Numbered from the stretch's first letter, positions 8,646 through 17,528 are shown. The stretch: 64,000 bases of DNA from Gammaproteobacteria bacterium (GCA_016705365.1 JADIYI010000009.1:62001-126000); one strand, 5' to 3'. Notes: generated by a model from the sequence alone, not told the origin. Numbers and translations: made by a program.

Positions 8646-8816
8646 CGCTCTCGATCTCCCGGGGACCTCGCGGAGTGTAGGGTCAGCGGCGTCATCCGGG
8701 CAACCCGCCGCTGCGGGTTGACTGCATTCGTCACGAGCCAATGAGCCGCATCACCATTGCGGGCATGCGGGTCGGGTACCATGATTGCCACAAACCCAGC
8801 CCCTGACGAGGTTCAT

Positions 8817-9941
8817 ATGCGCACCGAACTCTGCAAGCAACTCGGCATCGAGATTCCGATTTTCGCGTTTACCCATTGCCGCGACGTCGTGGTGGAAGTC
8901 AGCAAGGCCGGGGGCTTGGGGGTACTCGGCGCGGTTGGCTTCTCGCCCGACAAGCTGCGTGAGGAGCTCGACTGGATCGACGCCCATATCGGGGATCTGC
9001 CATACGCGGTGGATATCGTGATCCCGCAGAAATATGAAGGCATCGGCAACATCGACCCCGCCGAACTGGAGCAACAGCTGGAATCCATGGTGCCACAGGA
9101 GCACCGTGATTTTGCCGCGCGCCTGCTGCGCGAGCACGGCGTTCCGGAGTGGCCCGACCAGGAGGACCGCATGGGGTTGCTCGGCTGGACCGAAGCCACC
9201 GCATCGCCCTTGCTCGAGGAAGCGCTCAAGCGCCCCAAGGTCAAGCTCATCGCCAACGCGCTCGGTACGCCGCCCAAGGAAATCATCGACCGCATCCATG
9301 CCAGCGGTCGCCTGGTGGCCGCGCTGTGCGGCAAGGTGAAGCAAGCCAGGCAGCACAAGGCGGCAGGCGTCGATATCGTGATCGCACAGGGATCCGAAGG
9401 CGGTGGTCATACCGGCGAAATCGGCAGCATCGTATTGTGGCCGCAAATCATCGATGCCGTCGCCCCGACACCGGTGCTCGCGGCAGGCGGCATCGGCAAC
9501 GGCAGGCAGGTAGCCGCGGCGCTCGCGATGGGCGCGGCCGGTGCATGGACCGGCTCGCTGTGGCTGAGCGTGGCCGAAGCCGCCGCCGAGCCGGAGGAGA
9601 AGGAGTGCTACTTCCAGGCGACCAGCGAGGACACCGTGCGCTCGCCCTCGTGGACCGGCAAACCGGCTCGCATGTTACGCAATGACTGGACCGATGCCTG
9701 GGCCGCGCCCGGGACACCGAAACCGCTCGGCATGCCGCTGCAGGGCCTGGTCAGCGCTGACGGGATGCGTCGTACCCACCGCTATATCGCCACCGGCGAC
9801 ACGCGCAAGGTGGCTTTTCATCCGATCGGACAGGTGGTCGGACAGATCCACCACGTGGAGACCAGCCGTGGCGTGGTGCAGCGCCTGATGGAGGAATACG
9901 TGGATGCGCTAGAGCGCCTCAATGGGCTGATGGCGGAGTGA
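8817..9941 (+). CDS. Nitronate monooxygenase (FMN-dependent, NPD-like)
   Basis: A 374-residue TIM-barrel flavoprotein of the 2-nitropropane dioxygenase/nitronate monooxygenase family. It shows GGLGVLGAVGFSPDKL near residues 30-45, the phosphate-binding GSEGGGHTG near 192-200, and AAGGIGNGRQVAAALAMGA near 222-240. Family members oxidise alkyl nitronates such as propionate-3-nitronate, protecting against nitro toxins, though some homologues are reductases. ATG at 8817 follows ACGAGG with about a 6-base gap; an upstream in-frame start would add 20 residues with no site. Its last 23 bases overlap the end of the convergent patatin gene. Confidence 0.9.
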   Translation: MRTELCKQLGIEIPIFAFTHCRDVVVEVSKAGGLGVLGAVGFSPDKLREELDWIDAHIGDLPYAVDIVIPQKYEGIGNIDPAELEQQLESMVPQEHRDFAARLLREHGVPEWPDQEDRMGLLGWTEATASPLLEEALKRPKVKLIANALGTPPKEIIDRIHASGRLVAALCGKVKQARQHKAAGVDIVIAQGSEGGGHTGEIGSIVLWPQIIDAVAPTPVLAAGGIGNGRQVAAALAMGAAGAWTGSLWLSVAEAAAEPEEKECYFQATSEDTVRSPSWTGKPARMLRNDWTDAWAAPGTPKPLGMPLQGLVSADGMRRTHRYIATGDTRKVAFHPIGQVVGQIHHVETSRGVVQRLMEEYVDALERLNGLMAE

Positions 9942-11064
9942 GAGGCACGCCCGGTGCTTCGAGAAAGCGCCGGACCTGCTCGCGCTCGGCCAGCGCATCC
10001 TGGTAACCGAGATCCATCAAGCGCGAGCAGAAACCGCCGTCGAACATGAGATAGCTCGCAAAACTCGCACCCGCCCCGCGTGGCGTGGTGCCGAGCAGGC
10101 GGAACAACAACTGCAGCGAACGCGGCTGCTTGGCGAGGTAATCGACCGCAATCTCGCTGAAGTGCGCCGACGGCGTGATCACGAAGGTTTCGATATGCTG
10201 CGTGCCAATGCGCTCGCGCGCCTCGGCCGGCAGCTCCATCGAGAAGGTGTTGAAGCGCCGCGCCAGCTCGATGTCGGCCTCCAGATTGTCGATGAATTCC
10301 CGGTTGAGCAGATGCCCCGCCATCTGCCCGATGCTCGGGCGGCGGCGCTCGATCATGTGCGGCTGATCCTCGACCGGTGCCGACACCCCGATGATGAACA
10401 GCCGCGTGGCGCCGAACTTCAGTGCCGGGCTTATCGGATGCAACTGGCGCAAGGCCCCGTCGCCATAGAACGATTCGCCGATGCGCTGCGCCGGGAACAG
10501 GATCGGGATCGCCGCGGATGCCATCACGTGGTCGAGCTCCAGCGTGGTTTTCACGCCGTGACGATAGAGCCGGTCCCACGGTGTCGCGTGCCCGCCGTCG
10601 TAAAAGGCCACCGATGCCCCGCTCGAGTAATCCATCGCGGTGATACACAGGTTCTGCAAATAGCCGGCCTTGAGGTTGGCACTGGCGGTCTCGAAATCGA
10701 GCCAGCTGGTCAACATGCCACGCAACGGCGTGTTGTCCAGCATCGAGGTCGGAGCGCCGCGCGTGCTCGAGCGAAACGGGGTGGTGAGGATCCGCAGCAG
10801 GTTGCCCAGCACCGCACGCCAGCGCGGATCGTAGACATCGCTGGCCGTGATGCCGCGCCAGGCGCGATAGAGCGTCTCGATTCCCTCGCGGGGACGATGC
10901 GCATTCGCCGCCATGAAAACGGCATTGATCGCCCCGGCTGAGGTTCCGCAAACCACCTCGAACGGAAACCGGTCCTGCCCGTAGGCCTCCATCACGCCGC
11001 GCATCACCCCGACCTGGTAGGCTGCCCTTGCCCCGCCGCCGGAGAGTATCAGCGCTGTCGTCAT
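9919..11064 (-). CDS. Patatin-like phospholipase
   Basis: A 381-residue cytoplasmic patatin. The oxyanion loop GGGARAAYQVGV is at residues 9-20, the nucleophile Ser42 in GTSAG, and the catalytic Asp202 in the DGA triplet of YGDGALRQ, so the Ser-Asp dyad is complete. There is no signal peptide, in contrast to secreted ExoU-like or PlpD-type proteins. It probably hydrolyses phospholipid or acyl-ester bonds. The ATG at 11064 overlaps the stop of the EVE gene as ATGA, so the two are translationally coupled. Convergent with nitronate monooxygenase, sharing 23 bases. Confidence 0.92.
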   Translation of the reverse strand: MTTALILSGGGARAAYQVGVMRGVMEAYGQDRFPFEVVCGTSAGAINAVFMAANAHRPREGIETLYRAWRGITASDVYDPRWRAVLGNLLRILTTPFRSSTRGAPTSMLDNTPLRGMLTSWLDFETASANLKAGYLQNLCITAMDYSSGASVAFYDGGHATPWDRLYRHGVKTTLELDHVMASAAIPILFPAQRIGESFYGDGALRQLHPISPALKFGATRLFIIGVSAPVEDQPHMIERRRPSIGQMAGHLLNREFIDNLEADIELARRFNTFSMELPAEARERIGTQHIETFVITPSAHFSEIAVDYLAKQPRSLQLLFRLLGTTPRGAGASFASYLMFDGGFCSRLMDLGYQDALAEREQVRRFLEAPGVPLTPPSAH

Positions 11065-11531
11065 GGCCCCTTGCCCCGCGCAAGACGGCGGATGATTGCA
11101 TACTCCCGGGCCGTCACCGGTTGTACCGACAGCCGCCCCTGCTTCAGCAGCAGCATGGCTTGCAGACCCGCTTCGCTCCTGATCACGCCAATGCTGACCG
11201 GACGAACGAAGTGCTCACGATAGCGGATATCGATGCAGTACCAGCGCGGTGCATCCGGCCGCGCCGCCGCGTCGAACAACGGGGTAGCGGCCTGGAACTG
11301 GGCCGGATCGGGATAGCCGGCGCGTACCACTTCGGCACAGCCGACCACCGCCGGTTCGCGTATACCGGAGTGATATATCAGACAGTGATCACCGGAGCGC
11401 ACCGCATCGCGCAGGAAATTCCTCGCCTGGTAATTGCGTATCCCGTCCCAGCGCATGCTGCCGCCGCGCGCATCGCGTATGTCCTCGATGCTGCACTCCG
11501 CGGGCTCCGTTTTCAGCAGCCAGACGTTCAA
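11061..11531 (-). CDS. EVE domain-containing protein
   Basis: A 156-residue single EVE (PUA-like) domain. It opens with N-V-W-L-L-K-T-E-P, continues with M-R-W-D-G-I-R-N-Y-Q-A-R-N-F, and carries the G-D-H-C-L-I-Y-H-S motif near residue 50, all typical of the family. EVE domains bind modified bases (for example 5-methylcytosine) in DNA or act on RNA. The start is taken as TTG at 11531, because this matches the usual beginning of the family; an in-frame extension to 11663 has unrelated sequence. The stop overlaps the ATG of the patatin gene by four bases. About 70-170 bases upstream there is a large inverted repeat. Confidence 0.85.
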   Translation of the reverse strand: MNVWLLKTEPAECSIEDIRDARGGSMRWDGIRNYQARNFLRDAVRSGDHCLIYHSGIREPAVVGCAEVVRAGYPDPAQFQAATPLFDAAARPDAPRWYCIDIRYREHFVRPVSIGVIRSEAGLQAMLLLKQGRLSVQPVTAREYAIIRRLARGKGP

Positions 11532-11618
11532 GGCGCGCTCATGCCGGCGTTGTGATCGAGCATTCGCATCGTCGCCACACTCCACGTCCCGACTCGATTG
11601 CAGTCTAGTCCACGCCGG

Positions 11619-11665
11619 CAGTGCGCGCTGTTCACGGTATCCGCCGTCGATACCGTGCGGCACTG
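11619..11665. repeat. Extended hairpin in the EVE leader region
   Basis: A perfect 9-bp inverted repeat (11633-11641 with 11649-11657, 7-base loop) is nested in a second 6-bp pairing (11619-11624 with 11660-11665). A further 7-bp pairing (11600-11606 with 11706-11712) encloses the whole. There is no T-run on either strand, so it is not a standard terminator. It lies in the 240-base gap between the MaoC gene end and the EVE start. It could be a structured leader or a small RNA gene; the sequence does not settle this. Confidence 0.5.
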
Positions 11666-11771
11666 GATTACGCCACCCGGGAAATCTGCGTCGAGTGAAG
11701 CCTGGAGACTGCGCGGCAAACCCAGGGCCGCGCGCGGGCTACCCGCAGGCCGGACCGCTCGGGTCCGAACC

Positions 11772-12233
11772 CTACTCGTCCGGGAAAAACCGGCTGATGG
11801 TGTCGACCACGCAGGCAGGCCGCTCGCCGCCTTCGATCTCGACGCTGACCCGCACGATCAGCTGCACCGCGCCTTTCACCTCTTCGGCCGCCACGATCTC
11901 GCCGTGCCCGCGAATACGCGAACCGACGACGACGGCAGCCGGAAACCGCACCTTGTCGACACCGTAATTGACACCCATGCGCACGCCGTCGACGCGCAAT
12001 AACTGTGGCAGGAACAGGTTCACCAGCGACAGCGTCAGGTAGCCATGCGCGATGCAGGCACCGTAGGGGCCGCTGCGGGCACGCTCGGGGTCGACGTGAA
12101 TCCACTGGTGGTCGCCGGTGGCATCCGCAAACAGGTTCACCCGTTCCTGGGTGATCGGCAGCCACTCACTCGGCCCGAGCGTCGTCCCTTCCTTGCCCAG
12201 CAGATCGCCGGGGCGATCGAAAACCATGGTCAT
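11772..12233 (-). CDS. MaoC-like (R)-specific enoyl-CoA hydratase
   Basis: A single hot-dog domain of about 153 residues. The catalytic hydratase-2 motif is complete: FADATGDHQWIHVDPERA, with the Asp and His of D-x(4)-H, followed by S-G-P-Y-G and AHGYLTLSL. It should hydrate trans-2-enoyl-CoA to (R)-3-hydroxyacyl-CoA, feeding β-oxidation-linked or polyester pathways. The ATG at 12233 follows GGAG with a 9-base gap. An in-frame ATG at 12248 and another at 12227 are alternatives that do not change the domain. It stands alone between the EVE leader region and the FimV-like gene. Confidence 0.88.
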   Translation of the reverse strand: MTMVFDRPGDLLGKEGTTLGPSEWLPITQERVNLFADATGDHQWIHVDPERARSGPYGACIAHGYLTLSLVNLFLPQLLRVDGVRMGVNYGVDKVRFPAAVVVGSRIRGHGEIVAAEEVKGAVQLIVRVSVEIEGGERPACVVDTISRFFPDE

Positions 12234-12377
12234 TCGCAATGTCTCCATTTCCGGTTGTTGACGATCACCAGTGTAACCCCGCGCAAAGCGCCCTCGCCAA
12301 TCCCGCCCGGTGGCGGCATCCCATGTGCACGCCTATACTCCTGAGCACTGCCCAGTCCGGCACGGGAGGTTTTGCTC

Positions 12378-12803
12378 ATGTCCCTGCTAAAAGTCCGTAA
12401 CACGCGTGGCGTTGGCTGCCGGCTGCTGCTGTTCGTGGCCGCGCTGTGCGCAACCACGATGGCGCAGGCACTCAGCATCGGTGAAGTCAATCTGCACTCG
12501 ATGCTCGGCGAGCCATTGCGCGCGAGCGTGGCGCTCGGCAATCTCGGATCGCTGTCACGGGATGAATTGATCGTCGGGCGTGCCCCGGATTCGGATTACC
12601 GTGACCTCGGGGTCGAACAAGCCGTGAACGCGGCACCGGTACGCTACGAACTGGTGGTCGACACCAAGGGCAATGCGAGCGTCGAACTGAGCACCGAGCG
12701 AGTCATCAACGAGCCTCTTGTCGAACTGGTACTGGAAGTACGCTGGCCCAGCGGGCGTGCCATCAGGCAATTCACCCTGCTGCTGGATCTTCCCACCCGT
12801 TGA
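12378..12803 (+). CDS. FimV N-terminal-domain protein (stand-alone)
   Basis: A 141-residue secreted protein. After a signal peptide (about residues 1-33, ending AQA) comes LSIGEVNLHSMLGEPLRA, the hallmark of the FimV/HubP N-terminal region, and a β-rich domain to the end. Full FimV proteins are 600-900 residues, with LysM, a membrane helix and a cytoplasmic TPR part; all of these are absent here and the gene ends in a normal stop. The ATG at 12378 has GGGAGGT ending 7 bases upstream, so expression looks intact. It may be a small periplasmic partner of type IV pilus or polar machinery. Convergent with the oxidoreductase operon. Confidence 0.85.
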   Translation: MSLLKVRNTRGVGCRLLLFVAALCATTMAQALSIGEVNLHSMLGEPLRASVALGNLGSLSRDELIVGRAPDSDYRDLGVEQAVNAAPVRYELVVDTKGNASVELSTERVINEPLVELVLEVRWPSGRAIRQFTLLLDLPTR

Positions 12804-12860
12804 GCTTCGTCGTCGGGCCCAGGGCCGCGCATGGCGCGGGCATGGGGGCGGCGGCGCGAA

Positions 12861-14581
12861 TCACAGCGGTTCCTCGACCATCGCGATGAATCCAGCCGGA
12901 CACTCGCGCGCACACAAGCCGCACCCCTTGCAGTAATCGTAATCGAACACATAGTGCGATCCGTCACCGGCGACGCGCGCGGTCTTTATCACCGCATTGT
13001 CCGGACACAGGTTCCAGCAGTTGTCGCAGGCCAGGCAATTACCACAGGAAAAGCAACGGGCGGCTTCGTGGCGGGCCGCGCTGGCATCCAGGCCGGATTC
13101 GATTTCCGCGTGATCACTGCGCTCGCTCACCGCCAGCGATGAGGCACGCCGGGCCGGCGCACTCTCGAAATAGGCGAGGTTGAGCTCCGCGAACGGCAGC
13201 TCCCGGCGTGGCGACCGCGCCACCGGCGCGCTGCCATCCAGCAATTGGTGGATTTCCCGCGCCGCACGCCGGCCGTCGCCGATCGCAGCCGCCACCGTGC
13301 CACGATCGCCACGCGCATCGCCACCCGCGAAAACACGCTCGTTGCCGGCGAAGCTCCCGCGTTCGTTCACCCGGAGAAAACCGGAAGCGTCCACCAGGGC
13401 GCCGAGCCCCGCCGGGTCGACCTGCTCGCCGATGCACGGAATGACCATGTCCGCCTGCAGAATGCGCTCGGTCCCTCGAATGCCACCCGCGCCTTGCGAC
13501 CGTCCGCGCGTGCCAGTTTGCGCAGGCTGACCATCTCGACCCCCACCACCCGCGAACCGCGCAGCAACAAGCGCTGCAACGTGGCATGCGGATGCAACAC
13601 GATGCCCTCCTCGATTCCCTCGACCAGTTCGCGCGGCACCACGTTCAGCACATCATCGGCTGCCGTTTCCGGACCGGGCAAGCCGGAAGCAGTCACGAGG
13701 TGCACTTCTTCGGCTCCATGACGCTTCATGACCCGTGCGATGTCCATCGCGGTATTGCCGCCCCCGTGGACCACCACCCGCCGCGCCGCCGGGACCTCGC
13801 CCACATCTATCCATTCCTTGAGCAGATCGAGCCCGTCGCGACACGCCGCCGGCACCACGCCCTGCACGTCCCATGGCCTGGAGCGCTGGCAGCCCGGTGC
13901 CAGGAATACCGCCGCATGGTCCTGCACCAGTTCGTCAAGGCTGATATGGCGGCCGAGCGTCTGACGCGTGCGCAACTCGATACCCAGCGCAAGGATCCGT
14001 TCGAGTTCCGCATCGAGAACCGCACGCGGCAAGCGGGTCATGGGGATCGCGGAGCGCATCAGCCCGCCGGCTTCCGGCAAGGCATCGAATATCACCGCTG
14101 CCAGGCCCCGGCGGCGCAGATGATAGGCAGCCGCAATGCCGGCCGGACCCGCGCCGACGATCGCCACCCGCGGCGCATCCGCTGCCAATACCGCGATTCC
14201 GGGGTACTCCCATCCTGCCGCCAATGCGGCATCGCCCAGGTGGCGCTCGAGGTTGTGAATACCGATGGACTCGTCGTAGTGGCCGCGGTTACAGCGACTC
14301 TCGCAGGGATGCGGGCAGACCCGGCCGGTGATGGCCGGCATCGGGTTGACGCGCACCAGTTCGCACCAGGCGCCGTGATCGTCGCCATTCTGCATGCCTG
14401 CGATCCATGCCTGGGGATCCTCGCCGGCCGGACAGGCGACATGACAGGGCGCCGCCGCGTGCACATGCACCGGCCGCTCCTCGCGCCAGCTTCCGGTCCT
14501 GTAGCCGAGCGAGGTTCCGGGTTCGGCCCAGGCGCCGCGGCTCATTTTTTTCACGTCCGAGTTGGCGTCGCGGGCGCTCAC
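12861..14581 (-). pseudogene. GltD-like FAD/NAD(P) oxidoreductase fused to a PorD-like ferredoxin, frameshifted
   Basis: Two adjacent minus-strand frames together encode one protein of about 570 residues. The N-terminal part has the Cys motif RVCPHPCESRC and the FAD and NAD(P) loops V-G-A-G-P-A-G and H-G-G-G-N-T-A-M-D of glutamate-synthase-small-subunit-like flavoproteins. The C-terminal part has FAGGDARGDRGTVAAAIGDG and then two 4Fe-4S sets, CGNCLACDNCWNLCP and CKGCGLCARECP, the second resembling PorD. The frames break near 13470-13477, where one base appears to be missing (GAGGGACC where GAGGGGACC would restore Gly-Thr). The GTG start at 14581 overlaps the PorB stop as GTGA. It probably passes electrons between NAD(P)H and the oxidoreductase. 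A sequencing error is as likely as true inactivation. Confidence 0.82.
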
Positions 14582-15635
14582 GACACCACCCCGCCACGGC
14601 ATACCGTATCCGCGCCATCGGCATCCGCGGGGTCCGCCTGTTCGGCGGCGAGACCGTAGATGGCAATGTTGTGGTCGGCCAGCGCCTGCAGGTGCTCACG
14701 CTCCTCGAGTGCGCGCGGATCGTCGCCGAACAGATGCCGGAAACGCGTCTGCAGGGCGAGGTAATCGCTGACCGGGCGCGGCGTGCGCAACGGCATGACA
14801 CCGGTTACGGCACCGCGCTCGAGCTCGATCAGCGGAAACAGGCCGCTCTGCACCGCCAAGCGCCCGACCTCCACCGTCAATGAGGCGGCGTGCCCCCATC
14901 CCAGCGGACACGGGGAATGCACCAGCAGAAAGGTCGGCCCTCGATCGCCATCGCGCGTCGCACCTTGCGCTGCAGATCGCGCGGATAGGCCACCGAGGCG
15001 CTGGCGGCATAAGGTATGTGGTGTGCACCGATGATCGAGAGCAGGTCTTTCTTGAGGTGACGCTTGCCCATGCGTTCACGCCCGGGCGGCGACGTGGTGG
15101 TGCGCGCCGCATGTGGCGTGGAGCTCGAGCGCTGCACGCCGGTGTTCATGTAGGCTTCGTTGTCATAACAGACGTAGAGCACGTCGTGCTGGCGTTCGAG
15201 CATGCCCGAGAGCGCCTGGAAACCGATGTCGAAGGTGCCGCCATCGCCGCCGAAAGCCAGCACCTTGGTGGATTTTCCCTGGTGTTTCAGCGCCGCTTCC
15301 ATACCGGCGGCAATCGCCGCTGCATTCTCGAACAGCGAATGCATCCACGGCATGCGCCAGGCCGACTGCGGCCACGGCGTGGTGAACACCTCCAGGCAGC
15401 CGGTGGCATTGGCAATCATCACGTCGTGCCCGGCCGCTTCCGTAACCAGCCGCGCGGCCAGCGCCTCGCCGCAACCCTGACAGGCACGGTGACCGGACTC
15501 TAGCCCCTGGTAACGCGGCTGCGCGGCGCGGATATCGATGCGCTCGTGCCGCGCCTGCGCATCGCCATCATCGGCCAGCGGCCGATCGAATTTCGCCCGC
15601 AGTTCGGCAATTCGCGCACGCGCCTGCTGGTCCAT
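14578..15635 (-). pseudogene. 2-oxoacid:ferredoxin oxidoreductase beta subunit (PorB), frameshifted
   Basis: The beta subunit carries thiamine diphosphate and one 4Fe-4S cluster. Cluster cysteines are at C52 and C55 (ACQGCGEAL) and C80 (NATGC). The TPP motif GDGGTFDIGFQALSG and the following C-Y-D-N-E-A-Y-M-N-T-G are intact. The frame then breaks near 14932-14940: restoring one C (GGCCCGACC for GGCCGACC) would rejoin E-G-P-T-F-L-L-V to HSPCPLGWGH. That segment holds the fourth cluster Cys, so the reading as written would lose it. The downstream frame continues to a stop at 14578. The ATG at 15635 follows the PorA stop by one base, with GGAGG about 9 bases upstream. Confidence 0.85.
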
Positions 15636-15636
15636 C

Positions 15637-16809
15637 TCAACGGTCCTCCGGCGGCAGCTTTTCGGGTTGCAGGTCGAAGATGCCGAACGTGGGCAATTTT
15701 CCCGCGCGAGCGGCCTCGACCAGGCGCGCCAGCATTTCCGGCGGCACATCGCGCCCACCCAGACCGACCGCGACATTGTGCACCCGCGGCGCGTCGTCGA
15801 CGCCTGCGAATACCGCGCGCACCTCGGTGCCGATAATTCCACCCATGCCCGGCGACAGCGCCCGCTCGACCACGATCAGCTCACTCACACCACGGCAGGC
15901 CTTGCGCAACGCCGCGACCGGAAACGGCCGGAAGCAGCGCAGCCGCAACAACTTGACCGGCGCGGCGGGCGGACACTGATCGAGCGCCTCCGCAAAGGTC
16001 CCGCCGACCGAACCGATGGTCAGTACCGCGATCCCGGCATCGCGCCTGCCGACCTGCTCGATGAGCCCACCGGCGCTGCGGCCCACTGCTTTCTTCCACT
16101 CCCGGTCCGCCTGTTCCACGACCGCGAGCGCGCGTTCGAGCGCGACGTGCTGCGCATGGCGTGTTTCGCTGTAGTACTCCGGTGCGACGAAGGTGCCGAG
16201 AGTGCGCGGTTGCGCGCTGTCCAGCATGCGCGCGAAGTGATACGGAGGCAGGTAGTCGTCGACTTCGGCCTGGGTGGGCAAGTCGACGATTTCCATGGTG
16301 TGGGTGAGCGTAAAGCCGTCCATGCACACCATGACCGGCAACTCGGTCTGCTCGGCGATGCGGAATGCCTGCACGGTGCTGTCGACGGCCTGCTGATTGT
16401 CCACGCAGTAGAGCTGGATCCAGCCCGCATCGCGCACTGCCATCGAATCCTGCTGATCGTTCCAGATCGACAGCGGCGCGCCAACCGCACGATTGGCACA
16501 GCTGAGAACCAGCGGAATGCGCAGCCCGGCGATGTTGTAGAGTACCTCGGCCATCAGCAGGATGCCCTGCGAGGAGCTGGCCGTGTAGGCCCGCGAGCCG
16601 GCGGCCGCCGCTCCCAGCACCACCGAGGCCGCCGAGAACTCGCTCTCCACGCTGATCAGCTCCGCATCCAGTTCGCCGTCGGCGACCAGTGCGGAAATAT
16701 GCTCCACGATGTGGGTCTGCGGCGTGATCGGATAGGCCGCGATCACCCCGGGGCGGCACAACGCCACGGTGCGTGCTACTGCCTGCGAACCCTCAAGCGC
16801 CCGACGCAC
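15637..16809 (-). CDS. 2-oxoacid:ferredoxin oxidoreductase alpha subunit (PorA)
   Basis: A 390-residue alpha subunit. It begins R-R-A-L-E-G-S-Q-A-V, followed by AAYPITPQTHIVE at residues 24-36, the pyrimidine-domain signature of pyruvate/2-oxoacid:ferredoxin oxidoreductases. Residues Y-T-A-S-S-S-Q-G-I and A-N-R-A-V-G-A-P are also as in the family. The GTG at 16809 has GGAAGGAG ending 7 bases upstream and overlaps the gamma gene by 17 bases. The enzyme decarboxylates a 2-oxoacid with CoA to acyl-CoA, reducing ferredoxin. Pyruvate is likely but other 2-oxoacids cannot be excluded. Confidence 0.92.
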   Translation of the reverse strand: MRRALEGSQAVARTVALCRPGVIAAYPITPQTHIVEHISALVADGELDAELISVESEFSAASVVLGAAAAGSRAYTASSSQGILLMAEVLYNIAGLRIPLVLSCANRAVGAPLSIWNDQQDSMAVRDAGWIQLYCVDNQQAVDSTVQAFRIAEQTELPVMVCMDGFTLTHTMEIVDLPTQAEVDDYLPPYHFARMLDSAQPRTLGTFVAPEYYSETRHAQHVALERALAVVEQADREWKKAVGRSAGGLIEQVGRRDAGIAVLTIGSVGGTFAEALDQCPPAAPVKLLRLRCFRPFPVAALRKACRGVSELIVVERALSPGMGGIIGTEVRAVFAGVDDAPRVHNVAVGLGGRDVPPEMLARLVEAARAGKLPTFGIFDLQPEKLPPEDR

Positions 16810-17368
16810 GTGCCTGCTCCTTCCATAAACCCGCCTCGACCCCTGCCGCCGCACTGCTGGCCAGGGCAAGATTCTGTTCCAGCACGCTGCTCCTGAACCG
16901 CGCCGCAAGCGCCTCCTCCAGCGCCCGCGCGGGCAGCAACCCGGTAAGTCGGTTGAAAGCGGCAAGCAATGCGACATTCGGCAGGCGCCGCCCGAGATGC
17001 TGCTCGGCCAACTGGCTGGCCGCGAGCGTGACAACCTCGAGTCCGTGACGGGCGCGGACCTCCCGTGCGCTCAACGGCGTATTCAGCAGGATACCGCCAC
17101 CGGGGCACAGCCCGGCAACGAGTTCGGGCTCGTGCAGCAGGGTTGCATCCTGCACGATCAGGAACGCCGGCGACTTCACCGCATCGCGTCGTTTGATCGG
17201 CCGTCTGGCGATACGCACGAACGCCGTGACCGGCGCACCGCGGCGCTCGGCACCAAAAGCCGGAAACGCCTGACAATGGCGCCGCGCGCGGCATGCCGCA
17301 TCGGCCAGCAGGTAGGCGGCAACCACATTGCCCTGCCCGCCGCGGCCGTGAATGCGTATCTCCAGCAT
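16793..17368 (-). CDS. 2-oxoacid:ferredoxin oxidoreductase gamma subunit (PorG)
   Basis: A 191-residue gamma domain. It opens MLEIRIHGRGGQGNVVAA, with the conserved G-R-G-G-Q-G motif at residues 8-13, and contains F-P-A-F-G-A-E-R-R-G-A-P-V-T-A-F, which contacts CoA in characterised enzymes. The ATG at 17368 is chosen for this start; longer in-frame extensions are unrelated. It is the first gene of a four-gene leftward operon (gamma, alpha, beta, flavoprotein/ferredoxin) whose members overlap or nearly touch. The separate delta ferredoxin subunit of many PORs is missing; its equivalent is fused to the last gene. Confidence 0.92.
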   Translation of the reverse strand: MLEIRIHGRGGQGNVVAAYLLADAACRARRHCQAFPAFGAERRGAPVTAFVRIARRPIKRRDAVKSPAFLIVQDATLLHEPELVAGLCPGGGILLNTPLSAREVRARHGLEVVTLAASQLAEQHLGRRLPNVALLAAFNRLTGLLPARALEEALAARFRSSVLEQNLALASSAAAGVEAGLWKEQARASGA

Positions 17369-17528
17369 CGAACTGCACCTGCCAGAATCCATCCGAGCGG
17401 GTATCGTCGGCGAGTGCAGCCGCTCGCGCATTGATGGAAATCATGTCCTGCACCGATCGTGGAGCCGCTGGCACTGGGGACCCAAACTGCCTAAGATGGC
17501 CGCTGCGCCCTCATCATTCGACTTCGCC

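Noticed and set aside
11600..11760. Possible 6S RNA gene upstream of the EVE gene
   Set aside because: In gammaproteobacteria 6S RNA usually lies near zapA and the 5-formyltetrahydrofolate cyclo-ligase gene, which are absent here. The conserved 6S sequence blocks were not seen, so only a structured region is reported.
17441..17528. FMN riboswitch before ribB
   Set aside because: The conserved paired elements of an RFN element could not be found in the short region upstream.
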